The translations under genes and the position numbers were made by a program. DNA of 64,000 nt, taken from NCBI GenBank assembly GCA_037043015.1, contig CM073324.1:14157013-14221012 (forward strand), given 5' to 3'. Origin of the DNA: Bryum argenteum. Lineage: Eukaryota; Streptophyta; Bryopsida; Bryales; Bryaceae. The notes beneath the pieces are model-generated. The model had not been told where the DNA came from. It did not search any database and was given only the letters and a program-made list of their open reading frames with translations. This document shows positions 1-12,089 of the stretch, in pieces. Position 1 is the stretch's first letter. Every line of letters begins with the position of its first letter.

Positions 1-913
1 TGAGAGGCATTGTCTAAATGGTGCCAAGCGCAACTTGATGATTTTTACTCCAAACATTTTTCCCTCATTTTTTTCCATGTACGTAATCAAGTTGTGTACG
101 CTAATGGAAAATTTTAGAGACCAACTCCACTTTTTGACCTTATCAGAAATCATTTTATGAAATAAGGTCTAAAAACAACCATATAGTAAAACAAGCAGCA
201 CATATGATATATTTAGTTTGAGAAAAATATGGACGGCGAATAGGTGCTTTTATGAGAATGTTAATGTCAAAAATGAAAAATCTTCCGGGAAAATCCAAAA
301 TCTCGAATTTGGGCAATTTTTGAAAGAAAAAGTTGTAAAACTACTAGAAATTGTGAAGATTGTTTTTAAAAGTTTTGGACGCTGCCCTTTTAAAATTGAT
401 AAACTTTTTAACTTCGGATACTTTAGAATTTGAATAGTAATTTGGTAATGAATATATTCCCCAAAAATATACCCAAAAAAATAAATCAAGTTAAACTGCC
501 CGTTTTGGACTTCAGACCTAAAATTTCTAGATGAAGTTTATAAAATTAAAATTTGGCTTCGCAAATTTTACCACATACACATCACAGCATGGGAAGCATC
601 TAGTAAAAATCTTAGGCAATAATATCAATTTAATTCCTTAAATTGAGCCGCACGAAATCCCAGAAAACCGAATCGGTTTTCCTGGATTTTTAGGGGTTAA
701 CCGTTAGATCTCATCCATTGGTGAGATCATAACATTTAAAGTTATAGTGCTTGGTGTCTCTCTATGTATCCTTCTATCTACTTCTATATACCTATTCTTG
801 CAAATAAGGGCAGGAAAAGAAATTTAAAATGATCGAACTAGGCTCATGAATCTATATATACAAGCCGTCAAAATCATTTGGTGACTTCTTCTCTATTTCT
901 TTTACCTATAAAG
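1..913. other. AT-rich intergenic DNA with one lone transposon end
   Basis: No reading frame here looks like a gene. The only structure seen is near 661-700, where a short GC-containing stretch ends in GGATTTTTAGGGG followed by TTAA at 697-700. This matches the right-hand ends of the TTAA-flanked elements at 4998-5246 and 52325-52573, so it is probably one end of a decayed copy. No matching left end was found. Confidence 0.5.
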
Positions 914-1887
914 TTATCGATCTAATCTTAAAATTTGTAATGCTTCCAAGCCTGCATTTAAAACATTGAGCTTCACCATGAGGGCAACTCCATATTGCTT
1001 GTACTTTGTATTTTTACTAGTACCGTGGTATATTTTTGAAGCATCAAATCATGTTAAAGTCCCACGGGTTGGACGGAAAAATAATCCATACTCTTTACGA
1101 CAAAATTGTGCTCGTTTAATATGAGAATCATCTTCAATCTCTACAGAATATTTTGAATTCAATTAGAACACTAGAGACTAATAAATGCAACAATTTAATA
1201 AAAACTTTTCATATAACATGCAATTAAATACTTTTATACTAGTTTAAAAATATAAAAATAAATCTTGTAATAAAAAATTACCTTCATGAACCCAAAAAAT
1301 GCATCTAGAACTTTCCCCTCTGTATTATCTATATGGTTACGTGACCAATAGTTCTGTGTCACACTCATTGTTGTAAATGGAGTAATTCCAAATTTACCCC
1401 AAGCTGTTCCTAACTTTTTAGGAACTAAATATTGCAAAAATTTTATCCAAGATGACATTTTTAAGTTCAACACCTCATATACTCTATTAATTGTTCGGGC
1501 TGCAAGTGAATTCAAATCTCTAGCTGAAATTGGCATACTTTTTTCAGTCCCTTTTCTATAAGTTTGTGTATATATACCAAATCCTGTTGGTGTAAGTCTC
1601 CATCCAAATACAACCATATCTCCACCACTCTTTTCTTTACCCCTTTTTACTATTCCTCCTGCATCGTATAGTTTACTACATTCTGTAGTCAATATGTCAA
1701 TTTCTTCATTGGAGAAAAAAGAAATAAAAATTATTGCTACTACCTTTTCATTTTCAACATCATTAGAGCTTGTAATACTCTCACTATCAACAACCTTTCC
1801 AACATGTTTTTTGGACATATAATGAAACTCAAGTTGTGCTTGAGTTTTCATTATTTTGTCACATTCCTTACAGTTATAGGACTCCAT
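914..1887 (-). pseudogene. C2H2 zinc finger plus 2-oxoglutarate/Fe(II) dioxygenase-like protein (TET/JBP-like), broken
   Basis: Exon 1 is complement(1282..1887), starting at ATG 1887 and encoding 202 residues. It ends at a GTAATT donor; the intron is 1139-1281 and exon 2 is complement(914..1138), same phase. Residues 4-28 form a zinc finger (C6, C9, H22, H28). Around 185-187 an H-I-D triplet follows an FTTMSVTQNYWS stretch, as in the HxD iron site of 2OG oxygenases. Exon 2 has PTRGTL, then FDAS and YHGT, then YGVALM, which fits the distal histidine and C-terminal strand of the same fold. TET/JBP is the closest family I recognise, but this is pattern recognition only. An in-frame TGA at 1051-1049 lies between RGTLT and FDAS and would remove the distal histidine, so the copy is probably dead or needs readthrough. 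The gene could belong to a mobile element. It has no gene neighbour within 3 kb. Confidence 0.5.
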
Positions 1888-4800
1888 ACTAAATGATAGA
1901 TAGATAGATAAGAACTCTAATCCTCAAATCAAATATAACAATTTTATATAACCAAAGAACTCATAACAAAAAATAGTCTCTACTTTCTTATCCACGAGTC
2001 TATATATCCACCTAAAAGTCTTTCTCTAGTCTTTTACTTTCCTATTTCTAAAAATAAATCTTATCAATAGATCAATTAGAGAAATCTTACTCTTCCTATA
2101 TTTAAACTATTTATATTTAAAGTACGATGTGTATATTTATCTATATACTATGTATTAATAAAATGGGGTATGGATATTTATGTATTTACTATCTATTTTC
2201 AAAGTGGAATATGTATATTAAGGTATTTATTATATATAATATATATCATCATTGTATTGTATAATGGTTGTATATATAATATATATGTTATTTACTATAT
2301 ATATGTATAGTATGTATATTTATCTATTTACTATTTGATTTAAAGTTCTAGCACACAAAGTAGGAATCATTTGCTTTAATTCTAAATATGTTTTTTAGCA
2401 AAAACCGCTATTTATGTCGAGTGACTTTACCTCTAAATATGCTTTTATTAAAAACCGCTATTTATGTAGAGCTTTAATCTTCATAGAGTGTACAACATTG
2501 TTGCATCTAAGTTCTTTACTTCTCAATTTAATAGTACTATTTCTTTTGATTGTATCAATGAAAACAAAGATCCTTACACAATTACAGCATAATACTTTAC
2601 GTGAACGATAGCCTGTTCAAGGGAATTGAATACCTTCAGAAATTATTTTTTGGTACTTGAGGAAGGAATAACTCCGTCTATCTTTAATCTTATTCAATGT
2701 AATTCATGAATAAACTCAGTTCCTCTTGCAAACAATGACGAATCTAGTTACTATGCTTGTCAAAAGTTAAGAGCTTCAGATTGAATGATGGCCTCCATTT
2801 CTGAATCATGGTACGGTTAGTATTAAACAACGTACTTGTTTTTTGAAGGCACTTTTGTCTAAGCCTTTGCAAACAAAATAGGAAATAGGAGAGCATTTTC
2901 AATGTCAATTCAGACTTCAGAACTGCATCTCACAGGATTATCTTTTTAAACTAGAAGCTTAAAAAAACATTCATTGAAAGCGGGCTTCGATAACTAAGCT
3001 TCACAGTAAACTAAATACGTACTCCGTTGTCATTTTGCCTCCCAGAAACCTGCATTCATTGTCGTAAGCTGATATAATTCATGATAGAATTTGGCAATTC
3101 TAATTGTGGACATGAGGAAAAACTTGAGGTTGTCGTTTTAGGCACATCACGCCTTTGATATGAAACAAAAATTAACGAATTGTACCGCTTAGTATATTTT
3201 GATTTAAAGTTTTTTTTTTTTTTTTTCCGATAGAGGATTATCATATATGGTATACTTATTGTAACTTGAAGTTATTTCATTCTAGTATATGATAAAAATG
3301 TACTATTATCTTAAAATTGAAGAAAATAATTCATAGTTGTTTTATTATTACATAATTGATTATCCTTAAGCTATAATATATCTACAAAATGAAAGCAAGA
3401 AAACGAGTAATTTAAGTAGTATTCAAGTTATTTAAACTTACTCAAATTTAGACGTACTTAAATTGAAGACACTTCGTTCGCTCCATTACAAAAATATAAC
3501 ATTACTATAACATTCAATTATGAGTAGAATTAAAAACAGTAAGACATTAAATGTAGTAAGACAGCAGGTTTTAACCGCATGGATTATTTTTTCTACTTCA
3601 ACGCGGCCTTAGTGTAGTATGTGTCGTAAAAACATGTAACTTATAAAGTAAATAATTACTATAGTAAGTAGTATGCAATTTAACTTCAAATGCCCAATAT
3701 AGCATACTACTTATTAAGATATTTCTCATCAATGTTTGAAAACGTTATTTAAAATAAGCCTAAAGCTGCCCAAATTGCGGAATATGCCGATGTCTTCTAA
3801 AAATCCCGCCAAAATATATTTAAACTTAGAAGCTTTGAAAATAGAACAAAATTTGTTTTTTATTTCTTGTTCTTCCTGAGTTCTGTTTTTTGTACATGCT
3901 TATATGGTTTTAAGGCTTCATCTCATTGTTATGAGTTTCCTAAAACCAAGTAGTCTTTACGTGCCATATATTATTTCCATATAGCGACCTTTGTATTTGA
4001 ATTTCCGCATACTTCTATGTGACTAATAAAGCTCATTACTTCCGTTTTATAAGTTGCAAATTTGATAAAAATTTGCATAGAAATGTTCATAATGCATCTA
4101 AGAACAAGACTAAGAAGAGCCTCCATTCAAATAAGAGCCTCCACGGGTTTTATGGGCTCGCAAAAAACTAAAGATAAAATTTGCAAGAAGAGAAAAAAAT
4201 TTGTGTTTCAACTTTGAATATTAGGTTCCAACAATTGGTAAGAAATTGGTACACACATACAGTGACGAACAAAACCGAGTACATTTCTAACTCACTTCAA
4301 TTCAAAAAATCATACCATGAGTGTAAGTGGGCAGAACTCAAAAGTGTCCAAATCAAAGTTGTAGTACATAATGTATCACACAATGATAAAAAGTTTGAAG
4401 TGGAGTTGAATTGTGGTTTGGAAGATATTGAAAGTCAAAGTAGAGTATGTCTTATACTCAGTTTTGTTCAAGATTGGTAAAACATCTTTCAAAATTTACA
4501 CAATTTGGAATGAAGCCAAACTTTTTTGGTGTTGCCTCTATGGTAATGTTAACCATCATCTTGAACATGTATATGCCTTTCATCAATGGAAATCAACCTT
4601 TGTGCACTTGAGATAAATCTCAAACTGTGGAAAAATACATGTTTTTTGTGAGAATGACATTTAATAATCCTTTGTAGAATTGATAGCATGGGATATTTGT
4701 GGACATCACGAGTGACTCACATGAAACAGTATTGGCCATTATTGCATATATTTAATTTTGTATTTGAAATTTTTAGTATTTAAATAAAATCCTTTCTAAG

Positions 4801-4993
4801 CTTGATTATCAATATTGGAATGATGTGATGCTTTTGTATTTGACCTTATTAATGTTACAACTTACAATAGTAATCAATGGAAGCTTTCTATCCACCACTT
4901 TCATTTCACTTACTTGCATTTTGATGAAGTCGTATCATAAAATACTCAATGCTCCATTTTGCCTCTTCTTTTATTTTAATACCAAAAATAGTT
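1888..4993. other. Long AT-rich gene-free stretch
   Basis: This is low-complexity AT-rich DNA with TA-rich runs at 2090-2340, a TAGA run near 1895 and a T-tract near 3211. An open frame at 4181-4480 (99 codons, plus strand) has no recognisable motif and AT-biased composition, so it is not called as a gene. Nothing else is supported. Confidence 0.5.
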
Positions 4994-5250
4994 TTAACCC
5001 CTAACTCTCCTTGTTGCAAAACGGTCTAAGTCACAAAATGTGACCTTCCTTTGGATTAAGCTCAAACAATCTCAATCCAAGCATTCTTTAAAAGATTCAA
5101 CCGTAAGATCTCAAAGTTCACTTGACATTCTTCTCACATACCAAATTTGAACCGTTCATTATTCCTCATTTGTAAGATTATAATGGTCAAAGTTGGCTGA
5201 TTTTTTCTCCTGCGGGAACCTCCAAACCCGATTCGGGTTTTAAGGGTTAA
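4994..5250. mobile_element. TTAA-flanked non-autonomous element, family a copy 1
   Basis: A 249-base segment (4998-5246) begins CCCCTAACTC, ends GGGTTTTAAGGG, and is bounded by TTAA at 4994-4997 and 5247-5250. Its interior closely resembles the elements at 51544-51803 and 52325-52573; shared blocks include a stretch around AAATTTGAACCGTT and one around AATGGTCAAAGTTGGCTGA. It has no coding capacity. TTAA target sites and termini starting CCCY are hallmarks of the piggyBac superfamily, but that assignment is an inference because no transposase is present. Confidence 0.65.
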
Positions 5251-5423
5251 GATGCATTCTTGGTATATATGTTCAATATGAAGAAAAACATTAGTTAGTA
5301 TTGAAATTGCATTTTAAAACTATTTTTGGTATTAAAATAAAATAAGAGGCAAGATGGAGCATTCAGTATTTTATTACATGGGTTGAAGCAGGTACCCGGC
5401 GGGGATAAGGCGGTTATATAATG

Positions 5424-5505
5424 GGGCGGTTATCAGCTTGTCAAGAGGGGGCGGTTATCAGCTTGTCAAGAGAGGGCGGTTATCAGCTTCTCAAGAGGGG
5501 GGCGG
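5424..5505 (+). repeat. Three tandem copies of a ~27-base GGGCGGTTATCAGCTT unit
   Basis: The unit GGGCGGTTATCAGCTTGTCA (third copy CTTCTCA) followed by AGAG occurs three times head to tail; a fourth start, GGGCGGATATC, decays into unique sequence. The array lies at the front edge of the GC-rich leader region, so it could carry repeated regulatory sites; that function is inference. Confidence 0.8.
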
Positions 5506-6101
5506 ATATCCGGCTCGCGGGTATGTGTTCTGTAGGGTCTCGCCGGGTGAGGCTTTTATGACTTTGGCGGCGCATCCTCCCTTCCCGCTCACTTTCTCTC
5601 CCCCCGCGTCCCTCTCCAGCTTTTTTTTGCGTTTCTGATCAACCTCTCTTGCTGCGCGGCCGTACCTTGCTTGTTTTTTTTTTCGCAACCTCTCTTCTTG
5701 GGAACTTTCTCCACCTCGCGTTCGTCACCTTCTTTTCTTCTTCCTCTACCGCGCTGCATTTATGTGCTTTTCACTACGGTGCTGCAATTCTGTACTTTTC
5801 GCTGCAGCAGTAAGGGTGTAGGGTTTAGTTTGTGAAGCGCGGCTTCGAGACTTGTGTGGCACGTTGGAGGCGCGCAGGAGCGATGTTTTAGCAAGCGCGA
5901 GGCGCGTAGGCGCAACGTTGTGGCAAACGGGGGATCAAGCTTTTGGGAAGGGCGACTTCCAGCATTATTTGGCACGTTCGGGTATTGGCAAGCGAGAGCT
6001 GCGAGGTGCGCACACGCGAAGCTTCAGGCCGTGGCAGCCACCAGTCCCTTGAAGGTTCAAATCAAAACCCTAATCCCTCATGTGCTACACATTCTTGCAA
6101 A

Positions 6102-6191
6102 ACTGCTTTTAGGTTGGAGCTCCAATTCGGCGTGCAAAAGCGCAGCACTGCTTTTAGGTTGGACCTGCAATTCGGCGTGCAAAAGCGCAGC
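6102..6191 (+). repeat. Two tandem copies of a 45-base unit
   Basis: Bases 6102-6146 and 6147-6191 are nearly identical (starting ACTGCTTTTAGGTTGGA and ending GTGCAAAAGCGCAGC). The unit is a multiple of three, so a frame crossing it gives a repeated 15-residue peptide containing LQFGVQKRS. Whether it is translated is unknown. Confidence 0.8.
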
Positions 6192-6568
6192 AGTGTTACT
6201 GTGTCCGGACTCTAGATTTTAGTACAGCTTGTCAAAACAGCTTGCTGCGTGTTCTGTGTTGCAGCCTTGAGCATGTTGCAGCCTTGAGCCTTGACCATGT
6301 TGCAGCCTTGAGCATTTTTGCTGTACTGTCAATGACGGCGTTATCAGTCTGGTAGACAAGGTACATTGTTCTCACCAATTCAATATTCTACCTTGTTTGT
6401 CATGATGCTCACCTGGTCTGTGGCTCTGTGCTTCTGCATAATTCACACGTCAAGTTGTGAATCCCTGATTCCTGGATGGAATTCGGTCTGCATTTGTAGC
6501 ATCATGTAGATGTTAATTTGGTGATACTTCCAACTTTTCATGTGCAGAAATCTAGCACCATCAAGTAG

Positions 6569-7159
6569 GACTTTTACCAACAGAACTTGGATCCGAGTTT
6601 CGTGGACATCTTCGACCACTCTGTCAGCTGTAAGTATTTACAATATTGCATTCTTTGCAAACGCTCCTTCTAATTCCCAGGTTTGTATAATGTTTTATCT
6701 TAATGCCGTAATTAGCATTTTAGAAACTGTGTATAAAGATTTAGTAATGCATGTATTTGTATTTACAGTCTACAGTGTACACCAGAGTTTGTATCGAATA
6801 TGTATACTGTATGTGCGAATATTCCTAAACTACAATGAAAATTCCATCGGACCAGTGGGCAATTGCCCACTGGGGAAACGCATTTGTGATTTTGGTTCTG
6901 CCCGGGCAGCAAAGGATTTAGCAGCAGTGGACATGTCCGCAGCAGTTTTCCGAAACTGCCCGACGTTTTGCAATGTATGTCGAGTCGCTGAGAAACACAG
7001 AAAGAAGAATCAGAAGTTTAGTGTCGAGTCATATGCAGTTTACACTTCCAGTTCTTTTGTAATCATGTCTTATTGGCAGGTTTAATAACAGCCGCTGTGA
7101 AGAATTCGAGTGCGGATTACAACAGACTACTTCTGCATCCTCACCGATTCGACTTCAAG
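6569..7159 (+). CDS. Candidate 5' coding exons of the large gene
   Basis: Three short stretches have splice signals and sensible translations. Exon a (6569-6629) lies between AAGTAG and GTAAGT and reads DFYQQNLDPSFVDIFDHSVS. Exon b (6910-6974) lies between GGGCAG and GTATGT and reads KDLAAVDMSAAVFRNCPTFCN. Exon c (7080-7159) lies between TTGGCAG and GTGCGT and contains ITAAVKNSSADYNRL. The a-to-b phase is compatible; b-to-c works only with an alternative donor near 6977, so the structure is tentative. Intron copies of the 22-base palindrome separate them, as in the downstream exons, which links them to the gene at 14.3-20.8 kb. I recognise no domain. The true start codon was not found. Confidence 0.4.
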
Positions 7160-8327
7160 GTGCGTCTACTTTAGCTCTTGATTATAATTAGGCTTGCTAT
7201 TACTAATATAACCTCTAAGTTACTAATCTTGTACAAAACTAGTAGTATACTAGATGCAAAGGATTAAATGACGGATTGAAGATGTTTTAGAGAAGTCCTG
7301 GAAGAATGAGGGATATCGTCAAGTTTAGAAATTAATTCTAAGCTTGTAGTCAATTCAATCAAGTTAATCATACTTGTAAGAACTATCTTGCATAACCGTG
7401 TGAAACCTGGACCATAATTATATGTGAACGAAAACGAGTTTCCTTACAGCAAGTAGGCGATTGCCCACTGAAAGGTACATATCCCGTTAGGTCCTGCTTT
7501 CATGTTTTAAATATCATTCACTGTCCTTGGGCAATCTTCATGTGAGCTATTGCCATTAAAAACCGAATTGTCTGGATCCATATACAAAGGAATAGAACAT
7601 CAATTATCAAGTCTAGGAAGTCCTACCCAATAATAAACAAGCGATGAATTGCGTTGTAGTTTTGAAAATGTTTGAAGAGTAACAGTGGTGTCGATGCCGT
7701 TTCCGGCCAGCAGTCAATTGACCAGTGGGCCAACGTATTTCACATAATTCATTCTTGTTACCAGGCTGTGTCATGAAAGGAAATTATTACTACGAGTTGA
7801 TATATGCCTATTTCAATCACTTCTGTATGCACCTGGGAATTCACTTTCAATTAGAGAAGTACATAGAACAAGAAGCTGCGTCCAGTGGGCAATTGCCCAC
7901 TGGAACTTGCGACATTGTTAGTGACTTTCAGCATTTCTTTTATATTGTATACGTACCGTCATGTAGATGTTAAGTTGATGACACTTCCAACTTTTCATGT
8001 GCAGAAATCTAGCACCATCAAGTAGGACTTTTACCAGCAGAACTTGGATCCGAGTTTCGTTGACATCTTCGACCATCACACCGTAAAGTATTACCAGTAT
8101 TGTTTCTTGTAAACGCTCCTTCTAATTCCCAGGTTTGTAGAATGTTTTATCTTAATGCCGTAATTAGCATTTAAGAAATTGCGTATAATGATTAAGTGCT
8201 GGACACGTCCTAACTTCACTGGTCCTAACTTCCTGTTAGGGAAGTAGATTAATTAACAGCCAGGAATTAACTTCTTGTTAGAGGAGATAGTACAAGAAAC
8301 TGCACCCAGTGGGCAATTGCCCACTGG
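6852..8327 (+). repeat. Upstream cluster of 22-base perfect palindromes
   Basis: The palindrome (half-site CCAGTGGGCAA, read the same on both strands) is perfect at 6852-6873, 7882-7903 and 8306-8327. Degenerate or half copies lie near 7453-7470 and 7722-7731. The copies at 7882 and 8306 are followed by the same AACTTGCGACATTGTTAGTG flank, and those at 6852 and 13963 are preceded by the same AAAATTCCATC flank, so the palindrome is part of a longer intron repeat. The centre, CAATTG, is an MfeI-type site and could also be read as an E-box. Confidence 0.9.
8026..8082 (+). pseudogene. Duplicate of the first candidate exon
   Basis: Bases about 7970-8170 repeat about 6520-6720, including the intron end, the DFYQQNLDPSFVDIFDH exon and the downstream intron sequence. 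The copy diverges at its 3' end: it reads through CATCACACC before a weaker GTAAAG donor instead of GTAAGT. This is a local duplication of an exon with its splice sites, so the copy may be alternative, used in tandem or dead. Confidence 0.6.
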
Positions 8328-8395
8328 AACTTGCGACATTGTTAGTGTTGTACTCTATGTGCGAAAATTCCTATTCTGGAATTAAAATTCCATCA

Positions 8396-8654
8396 TGTCA
8401 TGGGCCAAGGCCTCGTTGATAAGCTCGGATGTTCACTCGCTATTAATTTTATAAATAGAACTTCGGCAGTAGAGCTAAAGTATAGCCTCGGCAGTAGAGC
8501 TAAAGTATAGCCTCGGCAGTAGAGCTAAAGTATAGCCTCGGCAGTTGAGCCAAGAGATTAGTATATAAGGGACTCTTATTCATTGTAAACCTAAGTCTTG
8601 GATCAATATATTTCTTTTGTAGTTTTTGCTTGTTTTGACAGCTAGACTCTTATA
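8396..8654 (+). repeat. 5' LTR of the chromodomain retrotransposon
   Basis: This 259-base LTR starts TGTCATGGGCC and ends GACTCTTATA. It holds three copies of a ~25-base unit (CCTCGGCAGTAGAGCTAAAG...) at about 8463-8538, a TATATAAGGG box near 8573 and a GTCTTGGATCAATATA block. The 3' LTR has one unit fewer. The sequence just after it (TAATCCAAGACTTC) is not the usual initiator-Met primer site, so the primer tRNA is unknown. Confidence 0.85.
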
Positions 8655-8848
8655 TAATCCAAGACTTCTCTTGATTTTCTGAAGGGCTTCATCCTCCCTT
8701 GTTTTTTCAAACGACAAAAGTAGGACATTGATTAGATTGAGGAACTTATCCACCCTCGTGGTAGTGATTGAAGATAGCCACAGAACCGGGACGCATTTGA
8801 AGGCTTTGCGAAGCCTGAAGGGTTGATTGAGAGGTGTTGCTTTTTGAG

Positions 8849-9990
8849 ATGGAGAACGCCCAGATGATCGATGATGAGATCTTGCAGCAGCAGCAGCAGG
8901 CGCAAGGAGAAATTACAACGGAAGACTATCAACAGGAGATCGTGAGGTTGCGCACACACTTTCAAGCTTCTCGCCAGTCGAGAAGTTGGCTATCGAGCGA
9001 TTGGTTGCACAACAATCAGCAGTGGCTCCAAAGGGCCGGACAATTCACGAGTTTAGGAGGTCCGTCTTCATCGCATGATGATGCCGCAATCGATGCAAAG
9101 AACAATATGGAGGAGTCGCTGTCGCATTGCGCAAGCGATTGCCGATATTTCAAAGTTTGACGGGAATCGCAAGGGCTACCCGATATGAAAGGTCGAAGCG
9201 GATAACAAGCTTCAATTGATGGAGTATCTTGGTACACCTCAAGATCAAGCCGCATACTTGTTTTCGAGGATGGACGCGAAGGCGCGGATGATGGTAGTAT
9301 CTTTCTACCAAAATCAACGTAGTTGCAATGCGGCGACTTATATTCAACATCTTGACAAATATTTACATCGACCAATGCAATCTGTGCCCAGCATTGAATC
9401 GGCTTCAAGCAATGAAGCGGGGGTAGGGAGTCATTCGCAACATTCTTGCCCAAGTTTGAGAAGGAGCTTGGTGAGAGTCAACTTACCATGGTTCCGGATA
9501 TGGTGAAGATAGGATATCTTCGCGGTGCTCTCAACTCGAGAGATGCAACGCGATGATTGGACCCGTGACGCACATCGATTATGGTATGTTTGTCCAAGCT
9601 TTGTTGGCGGTCGGCTCTCAACTTGATTGCTTGCAATATCGGAAGGTCGTCTGAGCTCCGATCGCGACATCAAATCGCGTATGGCCGGATGGAGATGAGA
9701 TGGATTGGATGCCTACGGTCCAAATAAGCAAGCTTCGGAGACGTCGACTTTGGAGGAACAACAACGGTGTCGCCAAGAAGACGCCGCTTTTTTATGTTTG
9801 AAGCGAGGCCACCGTCAAATGACTGCTCATCCAAGCAAGGTGAAGGCAATGAGAAGAAGAAGAAAGAGAGCGCGGACAAAACTTCGATAGTGCGCAGCCG
9901 GAGAAAGAAAGAGCAATGTCAAGACAGAGGAGGTCAAAGAGATGGAGAGTTATGACTCTGATGTAGAGTCGGAAAACGAGCAGCTTCCGG
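8849..9990 (+). pseudogene. gag remnant of the retrotransposon
   Basis: The frame opens at ATG 8849 (MENAQMIDDEI, then a five-glutamine run encoded by CAG/CAA codons) and continues in pieces across at least three frames. Around 9216-9350 it reads like a capsid region (LMEYLGTPQDQAAYLFSRMD). Near 9775-9830 there is a degraded zinc-knuckle-like FLCLKRGHRQM, in which the usual CCHC pattern is not intact. A lysine/arginine-rich stretch follows at 9845-9910. Frameshifts make a full Gag impossible from this copy. Confidence 0.7.
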
Positions 9991-10021
9991 CATAAGACTC
10001 AGTCGGAGGCGTGGAGGCAGG

Positions 10022-10753
10022 TTGTCAAAGTTGAAGAATCTAGGAGACAGCTTAGACACGGGTGGTATGTATGTTGATGTTTTAATAAACTCAATTATAT
10101 CTACTCGTGCTTTGTGTGATTCTGGATGCCAATGCTTTGCAACTGTGTCTGAGCAATTTGTTCCACGGAGAGGGTTGGATGCGTCATCTATTCAACCTAG
10201 ATCTTTGGAGCAAGTTACGACAATGAAGAAGCGGCCTATGATTTGCCAAATTGCAAATTTTATGGCCGATATTGATGGTATGGAGGAGAAGATTGTTGCC
10301 TATGTTATTCCAGGACAGATAGATGATATAATCTTGGGAAAAGATTGGATGGAGCGACATGATGCAAGTGTTCGACCTGCTAAAGAAGAGGTTTGCATTC
10401 GAAAACCTTTCAAGATGATTGTGAAGACTCGACCGATTACGTTGGAGCCAATCCAAGAGATACGTGCATCAGTGATTCAAACTTTGCAGAGAAGCGGTGA
10501 ACCAGTAGAGGTTTTTAGTGCCAGCTTGGTTGACATCCAGAAGGCACTACAACAGAAGGTGTATAGGGACCCGGCACAACATGCTCCTAACTGGCTCATA
10601 CCAGTTATTGACGCTTTTAATCGACAAGATGCAAAGTCGTTGCCCCCGCATAGGAAAGGGGTTGATCACGAGATCAATTTTATTGAAGGGAAGACTAATG
10701 ATGACATCCCCGCCATGCGCCACCATGATCGATGTCCAAGGATCAATTATTAG
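10022..10753 (+). pseudogene. Retrotransposon protease/linker remnant
   Basis: An open frame of 243 codons carries an aspartic protease core: the active-site-like ALCDSGCQ near residues 31-38 and, later, an ILGKDWM motif typical of Ty3/Gypsy proteases. After it comes the linker leading into reverse transcriptase (PPHRKGVDHEINF). The frame breaks near 10740, and reverse transcriptase continues in other frames. Confidence 0.75.
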
Positions 10754-12089
10754 TTTTGCAAGACCCTTACGGAGTTGTTGGATAATAGATTTATTCGCGT
10801 AAGTAATTCACTCTGCAGCAGCCCGGTCATATTTGTGAAGAAACATGGCGGAGGATTGGGATTACGTGTTGACTATCGGCGATTGAACGAGATGAGTCGG
10901 AAGGACAACTATCGATTCCGCGCATTGATGAGACGTTAAGATCCATTCTTTGCGCACCAAAATATATCTCCAAGGTTGATGTAATCTCTGCGTTTCATCG
11001 GATACGTGTGAAAGAAGGTGACGAGTGGAAGACGGCGTTCAAAACACGCTTTGGCTTATATGAGTGGTTGGTCACACCGTTTGGACTGACGGGCGCACTG
11101 CAAACTTTTTCAATATATATCAATTGGATACTTCGCGACGAATTAGATATATGCTGCTCCGCATCTATTGATGACGTGGTGATCTATAGTGATACTCAAA
11201 AAGAACATCGTGATGCAGTTCTCAGGATCATCCGTAAGCTTGCTAACGCAGGGCTTCAACTTGATTTTGATAAGAGCGAGTTTGAAGCAGGCACTATTAA
11301 GTATCTTGGATATTTGGTGAAGACCGGTTGGGGTTTGCAGGCTGATCCAGCAAAACTTGAGGCAATTCGTCAATGGAAGCCGCCAACAAAAGTGAAAGGA
11401 GTTCGTGGATTTTTAGGTTTCTGCAATTACTATCGACAATTCATAGATGGATATTCTAACATTGCAGAACCTCTTACTCGACTAACGCGGAAAGATCAAC
11501 CTTTCCATTGGACATCGAAATGTCAACATGCCTTTGATCGATTGAAGAAGGCATTAATTCAATAATTCATGCGCCGGTGCTCGTTAAATGGACTCCAGGT
11601 TTGGAAACAACCATTGAATGTGATTCCTCTGGTTATGCTGTTGGTGGCACCTTAATGCAAAAGGTGGACGGACTTTGGCATGCAGTTGCTTATTTCTCGA
11701 AGAAACACAGTCTAACGGAGTCCAATTATCCGATTCATGACAAGGAAATGCTAGCTGTTGTATATTGCATCCGCGAGTGGCGTACATTACTTGTTGGCCA
11801 ACATTTTGAAGTGAGTTCAGATCATCGCAATTTGGCTTATTTTCAGAAGAAGCAACATTTGAGCGAGAGGCAAATGCGTTGGGCCTACGAGTTGAATGAT
11901 TTTGACTTTGAGATCGTGCACAAGCCTGGCAAGGATCAAGTTCAATCGGATGCACTTTCTCGTCGGGAACACGATCTTCCCCAACACGCAGATAATGATC
12001 GAATCATGAATCGATATCATCAGCTTTTGGACGGAGATGATGGCGCTTTGAAGGTTGTCGCTAAATCCGCATGGATCACGAGATGGTGA
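10754..12089 (+). pseudogene. Reverse transcriptase and RNase H remnant
   Basis: Pieces in three frames spell out reverse transcriptase. RVDYRRLNEM appears near 10866-10895, then TPFGLTGALQTF and SIDDVVIYS near 11164-11190, followed by GVRGFLGFCNYYRQFI at the thumb. RNase H begins near 11600 with TIECDSSGYAVGG and ends with HKPGKDQVQSDALSRR near 11920-11970. The catalytic box normally reads YxDD; here the tyrosine is serine. Frame changes occur near 10920-11000 and near 11566. Confidence 0.85.

Larger units (their letters stand above)
5395..6568 (+). promoter_or_regulatory. GC-rich upstream/leader region of the large 5.4-20.8 kb gene
   Basis: After AT-rich DNA the sequence becomes abruptly GC-rich and contains pyrimidine-rich tracts, GGGGCGG boxes, two tandem repeat clusters and an AAACCCTAAT box near 6065. 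This fits a promoter and 5' leader, with the first intron probably starting after about 6230. Several open frames of 65-120 codons cross the region in different frames, and I could not choose a coding one. A repeated phrase around GCAGCCTTGAGC occurs about three times at 6261-6312. No clear TATA box was identified. Confidence 0.4.

Noticed and set aside
4181-4616. Two overlapping plus-strand frames of 99 and 67 codons
   Set aside because: AT-biased, no motif, no splice context or neighbours; more likely chance or decayed element DNA.
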